64,000 nt of DNA from JAGPUQ01 sp050179115 (lineage in GTDB: Bacteria; Pseudomonadota; Gammaproteobacteria; Pseudomonadales; Porticoccaceae): the NCBI GenBank assembly GCA_050179115.1, contig JBFXFL010000009.1:1-64000 (forward strand). The letters run 5' to 3'. The translations under genes and the position numbers were made by a program. The notes under the pieces were generated by a model. It worked only from the letters and a program-made list of their open reading frames with translations. It was not told the DNA's origin and did not search any database. How positions within the stretch are numbered: the stretch's first letter is position 1; every line of letters begins with the position of its first letter. Below are positions 54,017-62,600 of the stretch, piece after piece.

Positions 54017-55197
54017 ACACGAGTCCTTTCGATGCCGTGATCGTCGGCGGCGGGGCGGCGGGACTGATGTGCGCGCTCACCGCCGGCGGTCGCGGCCGCC
54101 GTGTGCTGGTGATCGAACACAGCAACCGCATCGGCAAGAAGATCCTGATGTCCGGCGGCGGGCGCTGCAATTTCACCAATCTGCACACGACGCCCGCCAA
54201 CTTTCTGTCCGCCAATCCGCATTTTTGCAAGTCGGCGCTGGCCCGCTACGGGCCCCAGGACTTCATCGCCCTGGTCCAGAAACATCGCATTCGCTACCAC
54301 GAAAAGGAACTCGGGCAATTGTTCTGCGACGAATCGGCCAGCGCCATCGTCGAGATGCTGCGCGCCGAGTGCGCACACGCCGGGGTCCGCATCGCGGTGA
54401 AATGCACGGTCGGCGCCATCGCGAAGACGGATGCCGGCTTTGCCCTTTCCACATCCGCAGGTCCGGTCACCGCTGCCGCACTGGTGATCGCCAGCGGCGG
54501 TCTCTCGATCCCGACCCTGGGCGCCACCGGCTTCGGTTATGAGGTCGCCCGGCAATTCGGTCACGACCTGCGTCCGACGCGCGCCGCCCTGGTGCCGTTC
54601 ACGTTCGGCGGCACCGCGCGCGAACGCTGCACTGCGCTCAGCGGCGTATCGCTGCCGGTCAGTGTCCGCTGTCGCGGCATTGAGTTCACCGGGGCCATGT
54701 TGTTCACCCATCGCGGCATCAGCGGCCCGGCGATGTTGCAGATATCGTCCTACTGGGAGCCGGGGGAGGTGCTGGACATCGACCTGCTGCCGGGGATCGA
54801 CGCGCGCGAGTGGCTGCAACAGTGCCGCGCCGAGCGACCGGATACCCATCTGCAGACCGTGCTGGCCCGGGAGCTGCCCAAGCGTCTTGCGCAGGATCTG
54901 TGCGCGCACGAGCTGGCTAGCCGGCCGCTCAAGCAGTATGGCCCGGCCGAGCTCGGCGCAGTCGCCGGTCAGTTGGCACACTGGCCGCTGCGGCCTGCGG
55001 GCACCGAGGGCTATCGCACAGCGGAAGTCACGCAGGGTGGCGTCGATACGAACCGGTTGTCATCCGCGACAATGGAGTCGAAGATCGTGCCGGGTTTATA
55101 TTTCATCGGCGAAGTGGTGGATGTCTCCGGCCAGCTCGGCGGCTTCAATTTCCAGTGGGCCTGGGCGTCGGGTCATGCGGCCGGCCTTGCCGTCTGA
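54013..55197 (+). CDS. NAD(P)/FAD-dependent oxidoreductase, HI0933/BaiN family
   Basis: 394 residues from GTG 54013, overlapping the previous stop. The FAD dinucleotide site DAVIVGGGAAGLMCALTAGG is followed by the family tag GKKILMSGGGRCNFTN and the C-terminal PGLYFIGEVVDVSGQLGGFN FQWAW region. Members are flavoproteins often annotated as aminoacetone oxidases. The physiological reaction is unclear. Confidence 0.88.
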   Translation: MNTSPFDAVIVGGGAAGLMCALTAGGRGRRVLVIEHSNRIGKKILMSGGGRCNFTNLHTTPANFLSANPHFCKSALARYGPQDFIALVQKHRIRYHEKELGQLFCDESASAIVEMLRAECAHAGVRIAVKCTVGAIAKTDAGFALSTSAGPVTAAALVIASGGLSIPTLGATGFGYEVARQFGHDLRPTRAALVPFTFGGTARERCTALSGVSLPVSVRCRGIEFTGAMLFTHRGISGPAMLQISSYWEPGEVLDIDLLPGIDAREWLQQCRAERPDTHLQTVLARELPKRLAQDLCAHELASRPLKQYGPAELGAVAGQLAHWPLRPAGTEGYRTAEVTQGGVDTNRLSSATMESKIVPGLYFIGEVVDVSGQLGGFNFQWAWASGHAAGLAV

Positions 55198-55246
55198 GCA
55201 CTCCGCACCAATTCGTCGCCATTCGCGGCCGAGCAGGAACCGATAG

Positions 55247-55663
55247 ATGCTGGAGATATCGAACACGATCGCCATCCCCGACAGCGAGATCGAGTTGCAC
55301 GCGATCCGCGCCCAGGGTGCCGGCGGTCAAAACGTCAACAAGGTCTCGACCGCGGTACACCTGCGCTTCGATATCGCGGCATCGTCGCTGCCGGACGCGT
55401 GCAAGGCGCGGCTGCTGGTGTGGCGCGACGCGCGCATCACTGACGACGGCGTGATCGTCATCAAGGCGCAGTCGTTCAACAGCCAGCCGAAAAACCGCGC
55501 CGATGCGCTGGCACGCCTTGCCGATATCATTCGTGCCGCCATGGTGGTGGCAAAGAAACGCCGCCCCACCAGGCCCACGCAAGGTTCACAGGCCCGGCGC
55601 ATGGACAGCAAAACCAGACGCGGCAACGCGAAAGCATTGCGCGGAAAAATAAGCGACGATTGA
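55247..55663 (+). CDS. arfB: Alternative ribosome-rescue factor ArfB (YaeJ)
   Basis: 138 residues from ATG 55247. A stand-alone peptidyl-tRNA hydrolase of the release-factor type, with GGQ at residues 26-28 (AQGAGGQNVNKVSTAV) and a Lys/Arg-rich C-terminal tail (KKRRPTRPT, then RRMDSKTRRG) that probes the empty mRNA channel of stalled ribosomes. The length and both features match E. coli YaeJ. Confidence 0.93.
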   Translation: MLEISNTIAIPDSEIELHAIRAQGAGGQNVNKVSTAVHLRFDIAASSLPDACKARLLVWRDARITDDGVIVIKAQSFNSQPKNRADALARLADIIRAAMVVAKKRRPTRPTQGSQARRMDSKTRRGNAKALRGKISDD

Positions 55664-55727
55664 GCCCGGGTCGGATACTGGACGACCTTGGGCTACACTG
55701 GGAAAAACTTCAGGGGAGGTAACCGCC

Positions 55728-56132
55728 ATGCTCAAGGTCACACGCATCAATCACAGTGCCATTGGTACCAGAACCGAGCTCGATGCCATGCGGCACTTCT
55801 ATGTCGATGTGCTGGGCGTCGCTACCGTGGAGCGGGATATTCCCGCCAAGCTCGCCGACAGGATTCCCGGTTTCTGGATGCAGTTTCCCAACGGCCAGGT
55901 CCACGTCATTCAGTCAGACCCTGCGACCGGCGCCAACGCCATCCCCGGGATGACCTGCCATCACGCCAATCCCATGGGTCCGCACACCGCGTTTTTCGTG
56001 ACGGACATCGAAGCTGCGGCACGGCATCTCGAAGCCAATCACATTCCGTTCGACCGCTTCGATCGTTTCATTTTCACCAGCGACCCGGCCGGCAACACGG
56101 TGGAATTCCAGCAGGATCCAGACTGCGCTTGA
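55728..56132 (+). CDS. VOC-family dioxygenase/glyoxalase-like protein
   Basis: 134 residues from ATG 55728, with GGGGAGG upstream. Two betaalphabeta-betabeta modules, with possible metal ligands in RINHSAIGT (His9), PHTAFFV and NTVEFQQD (Glu near the end). It resembles glyoxalase/bleomycin-type proteins. The substrate is unknown. It lies 27 bp before the dehydrogenase gene and may be co-transcribed with it. Confidence 0.83.
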   Translation: MLKVTRINHSAIGTRTELDAMRHFYVDVLGVATVERDIPAKLADRIPGFWMQFPNGQVHVIQSDPATGANAIPGMTCHHANPMGPHTAFFVTDIEAAARHLEANHIPFDRFDRFIFTSDPAGNTVEFQQDPDCA

Positions 56133-56159
56133 ACAGCGTCAAACCAAAAGGGAAACAAC

Positions 56160-57125
56160 GTGAAAATCTATTTCTGTCTGGAAGGACTGCGCATCATCCG
56201 GGAAATGCTCCAGCGCGAGTTGCCGAACGATGAAGTGCTCGAATGCGCGCCCGCGCGGCTGGCGGAGGTGGTGGGTGAAGCCGACGTGCTCATCCCGACC
56301 CTGACGCCGATCGGTGCGGCGTTGCTCGCCGGCAGCAAGGTCCGGCTGATACAGCAGTTCGGCGCCGGCCTGGACACGGTCGATATAGCGGCGGCGACGC
56401 GCCTGGGGATCCAGGTCGCCAATGTGCCCGCCGCCGGCACCGGCAACGCCGAGTCAGTGGCAGAAATTGCGGTGCTGCTCATGCTCGCGCTCGCGCGCCA
56501 GTTCCCGGCCGCGCAGGAAAGCGTTCGTCAGGGCCGCGTGGCGACGCCCACCGGCTGGTCGCTCAAGGGGCGCACGACGGTGATCGTGGGTTACGGAGGT
56601 ATCGGCCGTGAAGTGGCGCGGCGGCTCGCCGGTTTCGAAATGCGCGTTCTCGCCGTGTCGCGCAGCGGACCCAAGCACAGCGCGGAGGAGGATGCGATTC
56701 CCGTCGCCGGCCATTATCCGGAAAGTGGATTGCACGACGCGCTGCGCGAGGCCGACTTCGTGGTGCTCGCACCACCCCTCAACGATGCGACGCGCGGACT
56801 GCTGGGTGCGGCAGAATTTGCGCTGTTGAAAGCCTCGGCCTATGTCGTGAACGTGGCGCGCGGCGGCGTGATCGATTACGACGCCTTGCTAGGCGCACTG
56901 CGTGACCAACGTATCGCCGGCGCGGGACTGGATGTGTTCTGGCAGGAGCCCATCGATCCTGCGGACCCCATTTTTGGCTACAACGTCATCGGTACACCCC
57001 ATATCGGCGGTGCCACCGATCTCAGTCTTCGCGGTATCGCGCGCAAGGTGGCGGAGAACATCGAGCGCCTGCGGCGGGGCGAGACGCCGGTCAATTGCGT
57101 GAATCCCGCAGCGGTGCGCGCCTAG
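56160..57125 (+). CDS. D-isomer-specific 2-hydroxyacid dehydrogenase
   Basis: 321 residues from GTG 56160. The NAD site is IVGYGGIGREVARRLAGFEM. Catalytic-region blocks are NVARGGVIDYDALLGAL (Arg), DVFWQEPIDPADP (Glu) and GTPHIGGATDLS (His). It resembles phosphoglycerate dehydrogenase-like members but lacks an ACT domain and is shorter than SerA. The substrate is unknown. It converges with rnfE, overlapping by 4 bp. Confidence 0.88.
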   Translation: MKIYFCLEGLRIIREMLQRELPNDEVLECAPARLAEVVGEADVLIPTLTPIGAALLAGSKVRLIQQFGAGLDTVDIAAATRLGIQVANVPAAGTGNAESVAEIAVLLMLALARQFPAAQESVRQGRVATPTGWSLKGRTTVIVGYGGIGREVARRLAGFEMRVLAVSRSGPKHSAEEDAIPVAGHYPESGLHDALREADFVVLAPPLNDATRGLLGAAEFALLKASAYVVNVARGGVIDYDALLGALRDQRIAGAGLDVFWQEPIDPADPIFGYNVIGTPHIGGATDLSLRGIARKVAENIERLRRGETPVNCVNPAAVRA

Positions 57126-57835
57126 CGCGGCAGGTCGGTAACCCGCACCCGTTTCGCGCCCGGCGTCGGCACTGGCGCTGGTGGCCGTGGGGTGGTGCAC
57201 CGCAGATCGATGGCGTTTTTCAGGGCGATCAGCAAGCCCGTCAGCAGAAAGGCGCCAGGCGGCAGTACCCAGAGCGGGAATTCGTAATTGTCCGGCAATA
57301 CCTGAAGTTGCCAGCCCGCGGCGCCCGGACCGAACAGCAAATCCAGGTGATTGCCCAGCGTGCCCTGTCCGAGCAGTTCCCGCAGCGCGCCGAGCACGAT
57401 CAAGACTCCGGCGAAACCCAGCCCCGTCAACAGTCCGTCGCGTGCCGCCGTGGCCAGCGAATGCCGGCTGCTGGTGTCGGCACTGGCCAGCAGCGCGCCG
57501 TTTGCGGCGATCAGCGGCACGAAGATACCGAGCGCCTGATACAGCGGGTAGCGGTAGGCCTGGAGCAGCAGCTCGATGCAGCCGGTGAAGGTGGCGATCA
57601 GCAGCAGGAACAGGGGCATCCGCACCGCGTCGGGCGTGCGGTTGCGGAGCAGGGCGACCGCGACGCTGGCGGCGACCAGTACCGCCAGCGTGGCGAGCCC
57701 GAGCCCCAGGGCGGTCGCCAGCGAGCGACTCATGGCGAGCAGTGGCGAGAGTCCGAGCAATTGCACCAGCGCGGGATTGTTGCGCCACAATCCGCCGCCT
57801 GTGCCGGCGCCGGCGTCTCGATCGGTCGGCGTCAT
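57122..57835 (-). CDS. rnfE: Ion-translocating oxidoreductase subunit RnfE
   Basis: 237 residues from ATG 57835. An inner-membrane subunit with about six helices and the RnfE/NqrD blocks NNPALVQLLGLSPLLAMS and FVPLIAANGALLASA. Last gene of rnfABCDGE. The RNF complex couples electron flow between NADH and ferredoxin to a sodium or proton gradient, and may keep SoxR reduced in enterics (Rsx). The last 40 residues after the final helix are proline-rich. Confidence 0.92.
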   Translation of the reverse strand: MTPTDRDAGAGTGGGLWRNNPALVQLLGLSPLLAMSRSLATALGLGLATLAVLVAASVAVALLRNRTPDAVRMPLFLLLIATFTGCIELLLQAYRYPLYQALGIFVPLIAANGALLASADTSSRHSLATAARDGLLTGLGFAGVLIVLGALRELLGQGTLGNHLDLLFGPGAAGWQLQVLPDNYEFPLWVLPPGAFLLTGLLIALKNAIDLRCTTPRPPAPVPTPGAKRVRVTDLPR

Positions 57836-58503
57836 GGCGCGGACTCCGGTGCCGCGACTGCGCCGGCATCCAGCAGGCGCGTGCGATCATCCTGAAAATA
57901 ATCGAGTGCGCGCCGCACCTGTCGCACCACCGCTCGCGAGCTGATGGTGGCGCCGGTGATCTGATCGAAGGCGCCGCCGTCGCGCCGCACCTGCCAGCGG
58001 TTGGGCGCGGGATCGGTCAGGGATTTGCCGGTGAAGCGGCGAATCCAGTCGCTTTTGTCGGTCGCTATGCGATCGCCGAGCCCCGGTGTTTCGTGGTGTT
58101 CCAGCACCTTTACCCCGGTGACAATTCCGTTGCGGTCGATGCCCGCGATCAGGCGGATGGGGCCGCCGTAACCCGAGGGCGACAGCGCCGGCACGATCAC
58201 CGCCAGAATCTCGCCGCCGCGTTTGATGCGATAAATGCGCGCGCCATCCTCGCTGCCCAGGCCGATTCGGAACCGGGGCGGGACGGGCAGGAAGTCCAGG
58301 GACACATCGGTGGCTTTGGCGAACTCCGGAACCACTTCGAGCAGCGCGGCTTCGGCGGCCAGCTCCCGCGCCCGTGCGATGGGCGCGCGGGTGAGCCAAT
58401 GAACGGCGCTCAGCAACATCGCCGCGGCCAGCGCCACGACGACCAGCACGACGGCGTTTTGTCGCGTCGAATCCAAAATGCCGCCGCGCGCCGCGTCAGT
58501 CAT
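57832..58503 (-). CDS. rnfG: Ion-translocating oxidoreductase subunit RnfG
   Basis: 223 residues from ATG 58503; its stop overlaps the rnfE ATG. One N-terminal helix (AVVLVVVALAAAMLLSAVHWL), then a periplasmic FMN-binding domain. The flavin is attached to Thr in the motif ITGATISSRAV near residue 180, as expected for RnfG/NqrC. HHETPGLGDRI is also conserved. Confidence 0.93.
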   Translation of the reverse strand: MTDAARGGILDSTRQNAVVLVVVALAAAMLLSAVHWLTRAPIARARELAAEAALLEVVPEFAKATDVSLDFLPVPPRFRIGLGSEDGARIYRIKRGGEILAVIVPALSPSGYGGPIRLIAGIDRNGIVTGVKVLEHHETPGLGDRIATDKSDWIRRFTGKSLTDPAPNRWQVRRDGGAFDQITGATISSRAVVRQVRRALDYFQDDRTRLLDAGAVAAPESAP

Positions 58504-59555
58504 TCCGGCGCCTTCTCGTGGTGTCGCTGTCCGGCTGGTTGACCATAGGCACGCGGGATGGTGACACGATCGATGAGGGGTACGGCCAGATTCATCAGCA
58601 ATACCGCGAAGGCAACGCCATCCGGATAACCGCCCCAGGCGCGAATCGCGAACACCAGTACACCGGTCAGCAGCCCGCACAAAAGACGCCCGCGCTTGCT
58701 GGCGGCGGTGGTGACCGGGTCGGTGACGATGAAAAACGCCCCCAGCATGGTGGCGCCGCTGAACAGGTGCAGGCCGGGCGGACCCTGGCTTGCGGAACTG
58801 CCGCCGTCGTTGCACAGCAGCGCCATCAGGACGAGTGCGGCCAGCATGGCGACGGGCGCGTGCCAGGTGATGACCCGGCGTGCCAGCAGATAAATGCCAC
58901 CCAGGAGAAAGCCGAGATTGACGGTCTCCCAGCCGACGCCGGCCAGATCGCCTCGGGCGAGCAGCGGGTGCGCAGTATAGAACTGCTGCACCAGCAGGCC
59001 GGAATTCTCGCGAAACAGCTCCAGCGGGGTCGCCATGGTGAAGCCGTCCGGTGCGGTGTCGTGCCCGCCAAAAATCCGTTGCAGGGTATCGACGAGACCG
59101 GGCGGTGCTCCCTCGGGCAGCAACGGGCGCGGCCCGGACCACTGCGACAGGGCGTCGGGGAAGGACACCAGCAGTGCCGCGTAGGCCACCATGGCGGGAT
59201 TGAACAGGTTGTAACCCAGCCCGCCGTAGGGATGCTTGGCGATGAGGATCGCAATGGCGCTGCCGGCGACCGCGAGCCACCAGGGCGCGAGCGGCGGCAG
59301 TGCGACGCCGATCAGCACACCGGTGACCAGCGCACTGCCATCGGCGAGCGTCGGCTCCAGCGGAAGCCGGCGCAGTCGCAACACCATGGCTTCGGCGGCG
59401 AGCGCGGCGCTGCCGGCCAAGACGATCTGGATCAGCGTGCCCGGACCGAAATACCACAGCATGGCGGCAATGCCGGGCAGCATCGCGACCAGCACGCGCT
59501 GCATCACCGCGCCGGTGGTCAGGCCGCTGTGGGTATGGGGCGCGCAACGGGTCAT
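58500..59555 (-). CDS. rnfD: Ion-translocating oxidoreductase subunit RnfD
   Basis: 351 residues from ATG 59555; 4-bp overlaps on both sides. About ten membrane helices. The covalent FMN site is likely Thr in DGFTMATPLELF. GGLGYNLFNPAMVAYAALL and FFIVTDPVTTAASKRGRLL are family blocks shared with NqrB. It carries electrons across the membrane within the RNF complex. Confidence 0.94.
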   Translation of the reverse strand: MTRCAPHTHSGLTTGAVMQRVLVAMLPGIAAMLWYFGPGTLIQIVLAGSAALAAEAMVLRLRRLPLEPTLADGSALVTGVLIGVALPPLAPWWLAVAGSAIAILIAKHPYGGLGYNLFNPAMVAYAALLVSFPDALSQWSGPRPLLPEGAPPGLVDTLQRIFGGHDTAPDGFTMATPLELFRENSGLLVQQFYTAHPLLARGDLAGVGWETVNLGFLLGGIYLLARRVITWHAPVAMLAALVLMALLCNDGGSSASQGPPGLHLFSGATMLGAFFIVTDPVTTAASKRGRLLCGLLTGVLVFAIRAWGGYPDGVAFAVLLMNLAVPLIDRVTIPRAYGQPAGQRHHEKAPE

Positions 59556-61285
59556 GGCGGATTCCCGTCACCGGTGGACGGCGATTCCACCGGCAGCGCG
59601 CGTAGCCGCCGGCGCGCCAGATCGCCATCGAGACGCGCCTGTGCGAGGCGCGCGCGCAGGCCGTTGCGCCGGGATTCGGTCGCCGTCGCGTCCAGCGCCG
59701 CGAGCTGTGTTTCAAGTTGCGCGATGCGATTTTCCGCCGCGCTCAGGGCGCGCTCCAGTTGCGCCCGCCGGGGCGTGGCGGCACCGGCGCGCGCCCGGGC
59801 TTGCTGCACCAGATCGGTGGCGACGGGCGCTGGGGTGACGGGAGCGGACGCCGGCACTTTGGCGTCCATCCCGGATATCCCGAGCAATTCGGCGTGACGC
59901 GCGCTGCGCTCCCCGAGCTGCCGGGCCACCCGCGTCTGGTGGGCTTCGAAGCGGCGGCGGGCATGATCCGCAGTGACGCGCTCGGCGCGGAGCGCACGCA
60001 CCTCGGCCTTGGCGACGCGGTAGTGCTCCACCAGCGGGATCGCGCTCGGGCACACATAGGCGCAGGCGCCGCAGTCGATGCAGTCCAGCAGATGATGGCG
60101 TTCGAGCTGCCGATGGTCCCTGGCAACGGCATGGCGCAGCAGCTGGTGCGGCAGCAGGGAGGCGGGACAGACATCGGCGCACAGACCGCAGCGGATGCAG
60201 GCCTGAGGTTCGCGTGGCGGCGGCAGTTCCGCCGCCGTTGCGGCGAGCACGCAGTGGGTGGTCTTGGTGACCGGCGCCTGCATGTCTTCCAGCGGGCTTC
60301 CCATCATGGGTCCGCCGTGCAGCAGTTGTTCGCACAGGTCGGGCTGGTAACCGCTGGCCGCCAGCAAGTGGGCGATGGGGGTCCCCAGCAGCGCCCGGTA
60401 GTTGGCCGGCTCGCGGCAGGCACCGCCGGCGATGGTCACTATTCGCGACAGCAGCGGCTCGTCGAACGCAAGCGCGCGATGCAGGGCGTAGAGCGTGCCG
60501 ACGTTGAGACAGACCACACCGATATCCGCGGGCAGCCCGCCGCTCGGCACCTGGCGGCCGGTCAGTAACTGGATCAGTTGCCGTTCGCCGCCGGCGGGAT
60601 AACGGCTGGGCAGCACTACGATGTCGATTTTCTGGTTGTCATCGGTGGCGGTCAGTGCCGTTGTCATGGCCGTGGCGGCTTGCGGTTTGTCGTCCTCGAT
60701 GCCGATCAGGATGCGGGCCGGATCGCCCAGCAGGCGCGCCGACAGACGCACGCCGGCGACGATGGCGTCGGCTTCCTCGCGCATCAGCCGGTCATCGGCG
60801 GTGATGTAGGGTTCGCACTCCATGCCGTTGACCACCAGGGTATCGATGGGCTGCGCCGGGGCGAGCTTGATGTGCGTGGGAAAACCACCGCCGCCCAGCC
60901 CGACGATCCCGGCCGCACGCACGGCGGCCAGCAGTTCCAGGAGCGTGCGCGTCGCGGGATCCACGGGTGCCGCGCGTTCGATCCAGCGTTCCGCGCCATC
61001 AGGGATCAGCACAGCGCAGGGTCCGATCCCCTCGGCCCGGGGTCGAAATTCGATGCCGGCGACATGGCCGGAAGTAGGCGCATGCACCGGCAAGCCATCG
61101 CCCCCGGCCGCCGCGAGCAACTGCCCCTTCAGCACGGAATCGCCCACCGCAATCAGTGGCGCGGCGGCGCCCAGCGGCAGGATCAGTTCCGGCGGCAGAG
61201 TTGCAGTGCGAATGGGCGTCGCGCTGGATGCGTGTTTACGGGCCGGCAGCAGGAGGCCACCGGGAAATGTCCATGTCTGGCTCAT
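59552..61285 (-). CDS. rnfC: Ion-translocating oxidoreductase subunit RnfC
   Basis: 577 residues from ATG 61285. The NADH/FMN-binding domain has GLGGGGFPTHIKL and NGMECEPYITADDRLM. Two [4Fe-4S] ferredoxin motifs follow (CIRCGLCADVCPAS and CIDCGACAYVCPS). The tail is Ala/Arg-rich and predicted coiled (RRAQLERALSAAENRIAQLE), shorter than in E. coli RsxC. It is the cytosolic entry point for electrons. The frame continues upstream into rnfB, but the fold begins at MSQTWTFPGG. Confidence 0.94.
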   Translation of the reverse strand: MSQTWTFPGGLLLPARKHASSATPIRTATLPPELILPLGAAAPLIAVGDSVLKGQLLAAAGGDGLPVHAPTSGHVAGIEFRPRAEGIGPCAVLIPDGAERWIERAAPVDPATRTLLELLAAVRAAGIVGLGGGGFPTHIKLAPAQPIDTLVVNGMECEPYITADDRLMREEADAIVAGVRLSARLLGDPARILIGIEDDKPQAATAMTTALTATDDNQKIDIVVLPSRYPAGGERQLIQLLTGRQVPSGGLPADIGVVCLNVGTLYALHRALAFDEPLLSRIVTIAGGACREPANYRALLGTPIAHLLAASGYQPDLCEQLLHGGPMMGSPLEDMQAPVTKTTHCVLAATAAELPPPREPQACIRCGLCADVCPASLLPHQLLRHAVARDHRQLERHHLLDCIDCGACAYVCPSAIPLVEHYRVAKAEVRALRAERVTADHARRRFEAHQTRVARQLGERSARHAELLGISGMDAKVPASAPVTPAPVATDLVQQARARAGAATPRRAQLERALSAAENRIAQLETQLAALDATATESRRNGLRARLAQARLDGDLARRRLRALPVESPSTGDGNPP

Positions 61286-61875
61286 GCCGTCACCGGAGCT
61301 GGCCGGTCGCTTGCAATGATCGCGGGCCGGGACGCTGGCGGTGGAATCATCTCGATGCAGTCCACCGGACAGGGTTCGACGCACAGGTCGCAGCCGGTGC
61401 ATTCCGCCGCGATCACCGTGTGCATCTGGCGCGTCGCGCCGAGAATGGCGTCCACCGGACAGGCCGGCAGGCATTTGGCGCAGCCGATGCACTCGGCCTC
61501 GCGGATATAGGCGACCAGCTTGGGACCTTCGCGGCCGTGTTCCGGATCCAGTGCCAGCGGCGCCGTGCCCAGCAGATCGGCGATGGCCGCGATGGTGGCG
61601 CGACCGCCCGGCGGACATTTGTTGAATGCTTCGCCCGCTGCGATGGCGCGCGCATAGGGTCGGCAGCCCGGATGACCGCACTGGCCGCACTGGGTCTGGG
61701 GCAGCAGATCCTCGATGCGCGCCGCGAGTTCGAGTTCGGCATTTTTGTCAGTGTCGGTGCCCGCGCCAGTCCCCGCGCTGCTGTCGCGTCCGGACACCAG
61801 GGCGACCAGTGCCGCGAGCGCCGCCAGCACGGCGAGCGCCGTCGGCAACTGGGGCAGAAGCTCGGCGCTGCCCAT
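61282..61875 (-). CDS. rnfB: Ion-translocating oxidoreductase subunit RnfB
   Basis: 197 residues from ATG 61875. One N-terminal membrane helix, then a four-Cys Fe-S domain (QTQCGQCGHPGCRPYA with a later FNKCPPGG) and two ferredoxin-type [4Fe-4S] motifs (CIGCAKCLPACPVDA and CTGCDLCVEPCPVDC). It shuttles electrons between RnfC and the membrane subunits. An Asp/Thr/Gly-rich linker follows the helix (SGRDSSAGTGAGTDTD). Confidence 0.94.
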   Translation of the reverse strand: MGSAELLPQLPTALAVLAALAALVALVSGRDSSAGTGAGTDTDKNAELELAARIEDLLPQTQCGQCGHPGCRPYARAIAAGEAFNKCPPGGRATIAAIADLLGTAPLALDPEHGREGPKLVAYIREAECIGCAKCLPACPVDAILGATRQMHTVIAAECTGCDLCVEPCPVDCIEMIPPPASRPAIIASDRPAPVTA

Positions 61876-61876
61876 C

Positions 61877-62497
61877 TCACACCATCCCGACGAAACCCAT
61901 GAACGCGAGTGCCATCAGGCCGGCGCTGATCATGGCGATGGCGGGACCACGGAAGGGCGCAGGCATGGCAGCGGCGGTGAGTTGTTCACGCAGTCCGGCA
62001 AACAGCACCAGCACCACGGAAAATCCGACTCCGGCGCCCAGTGCACGCAGTATCGCCAGCGCGAGAGAAGATGTGTCGGCAACATTGAGCAGGGTCACAC
62101 CGAGTATCGCCGCATTGGCCATCAGCAGTGGTTGCAGGGTCTTGAGATTGCGGTGGTAGCGGAGATCGAGGCGGCGACTGCCGGTCAGCATCAGCTGGGT
62201 GGCAAGCACGATCACCAGCACAAACACAGGTAGTGCGAGATAACCAAGATCCAGCGGCACCAACAGCCAGTGGTACAGCAGATGATTCACCGCTGCGCTG
62301 GCCACCAGCAGGAGGCCGGTCGCTGCTGCCAACCCGGGGACCCTGTCGAGCCGGGACGACCTTTCCGGCGCCGACTTTCCCGGCGCCGACATCCCCTGCG
62401 CGGACATCCCCAGGAGCGAAGAGACGCCCAGCGTCTGCGCGAGCAGCACATTGTTGACCAGCACAGTGCTCAGCAGAACCAGAGCGACTTCCTGCAT
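61877..62497 (-). CDS. rnfA: Ion-translocating oxidoreductase subunit RnfA
   Basis: 206 residues from ATG 62497 (E. coli RsxA 193). Six helices. It starts EVALVLLSTVLVNNVLLAQTL and ends PAPFRGPAIAMISAGLMALAF, both typical. The extra length sits in the loop after helix 1, where three 5-residue units (MSAQG, MSAPG, KSAPE) come from a 15-bp tandem repeat. First gene of rnfABCDGE, with metG starting beyond it on the same strand. Confidence 0.93.
   Translation of the reverse strand: MQEVALVLLSTVLVNNVLLAQTLGVSSLLGMSAQGMSAPGKSAPERSSRLDRVPGLAAATGLLLVASAAVNHLLYHWLLVPLDLGYLALPVFVLVIVLATQLMLTGSRRLDLRYHRNLKTLQPLLMANAAILGVTLLNVADTSSLALAILRALGAGVGFSVVLVLFAGLREQLTAAAMPAPFRGPAIAMISAGLMALAFMGFVGMV
62361..62405. 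repeat. Three 15-bp tandem units inside rnfA
   Basis: Units at 62361-62375, 62376-62390 and 62391-62405 are similar, each ending GCGCCGAC or GCGCGGAC. They encode a pentapeptide repeat (MSAQG/MSAPG/KSAPE on the minus strand) in the first loop of RnfA. The frame is kept, so the protein stays intact. Confidence 0.7.
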
Positions 62498-62600
62498 GCG
62501 GTTACCTGTTGAAGCCGGAAACGCCAGTCGGGGCGCCTGTTATATCAGCATGCCGCCCGCATGGTAGCGCCGTCCATCCCAACCATGACCGTGAGGACCG

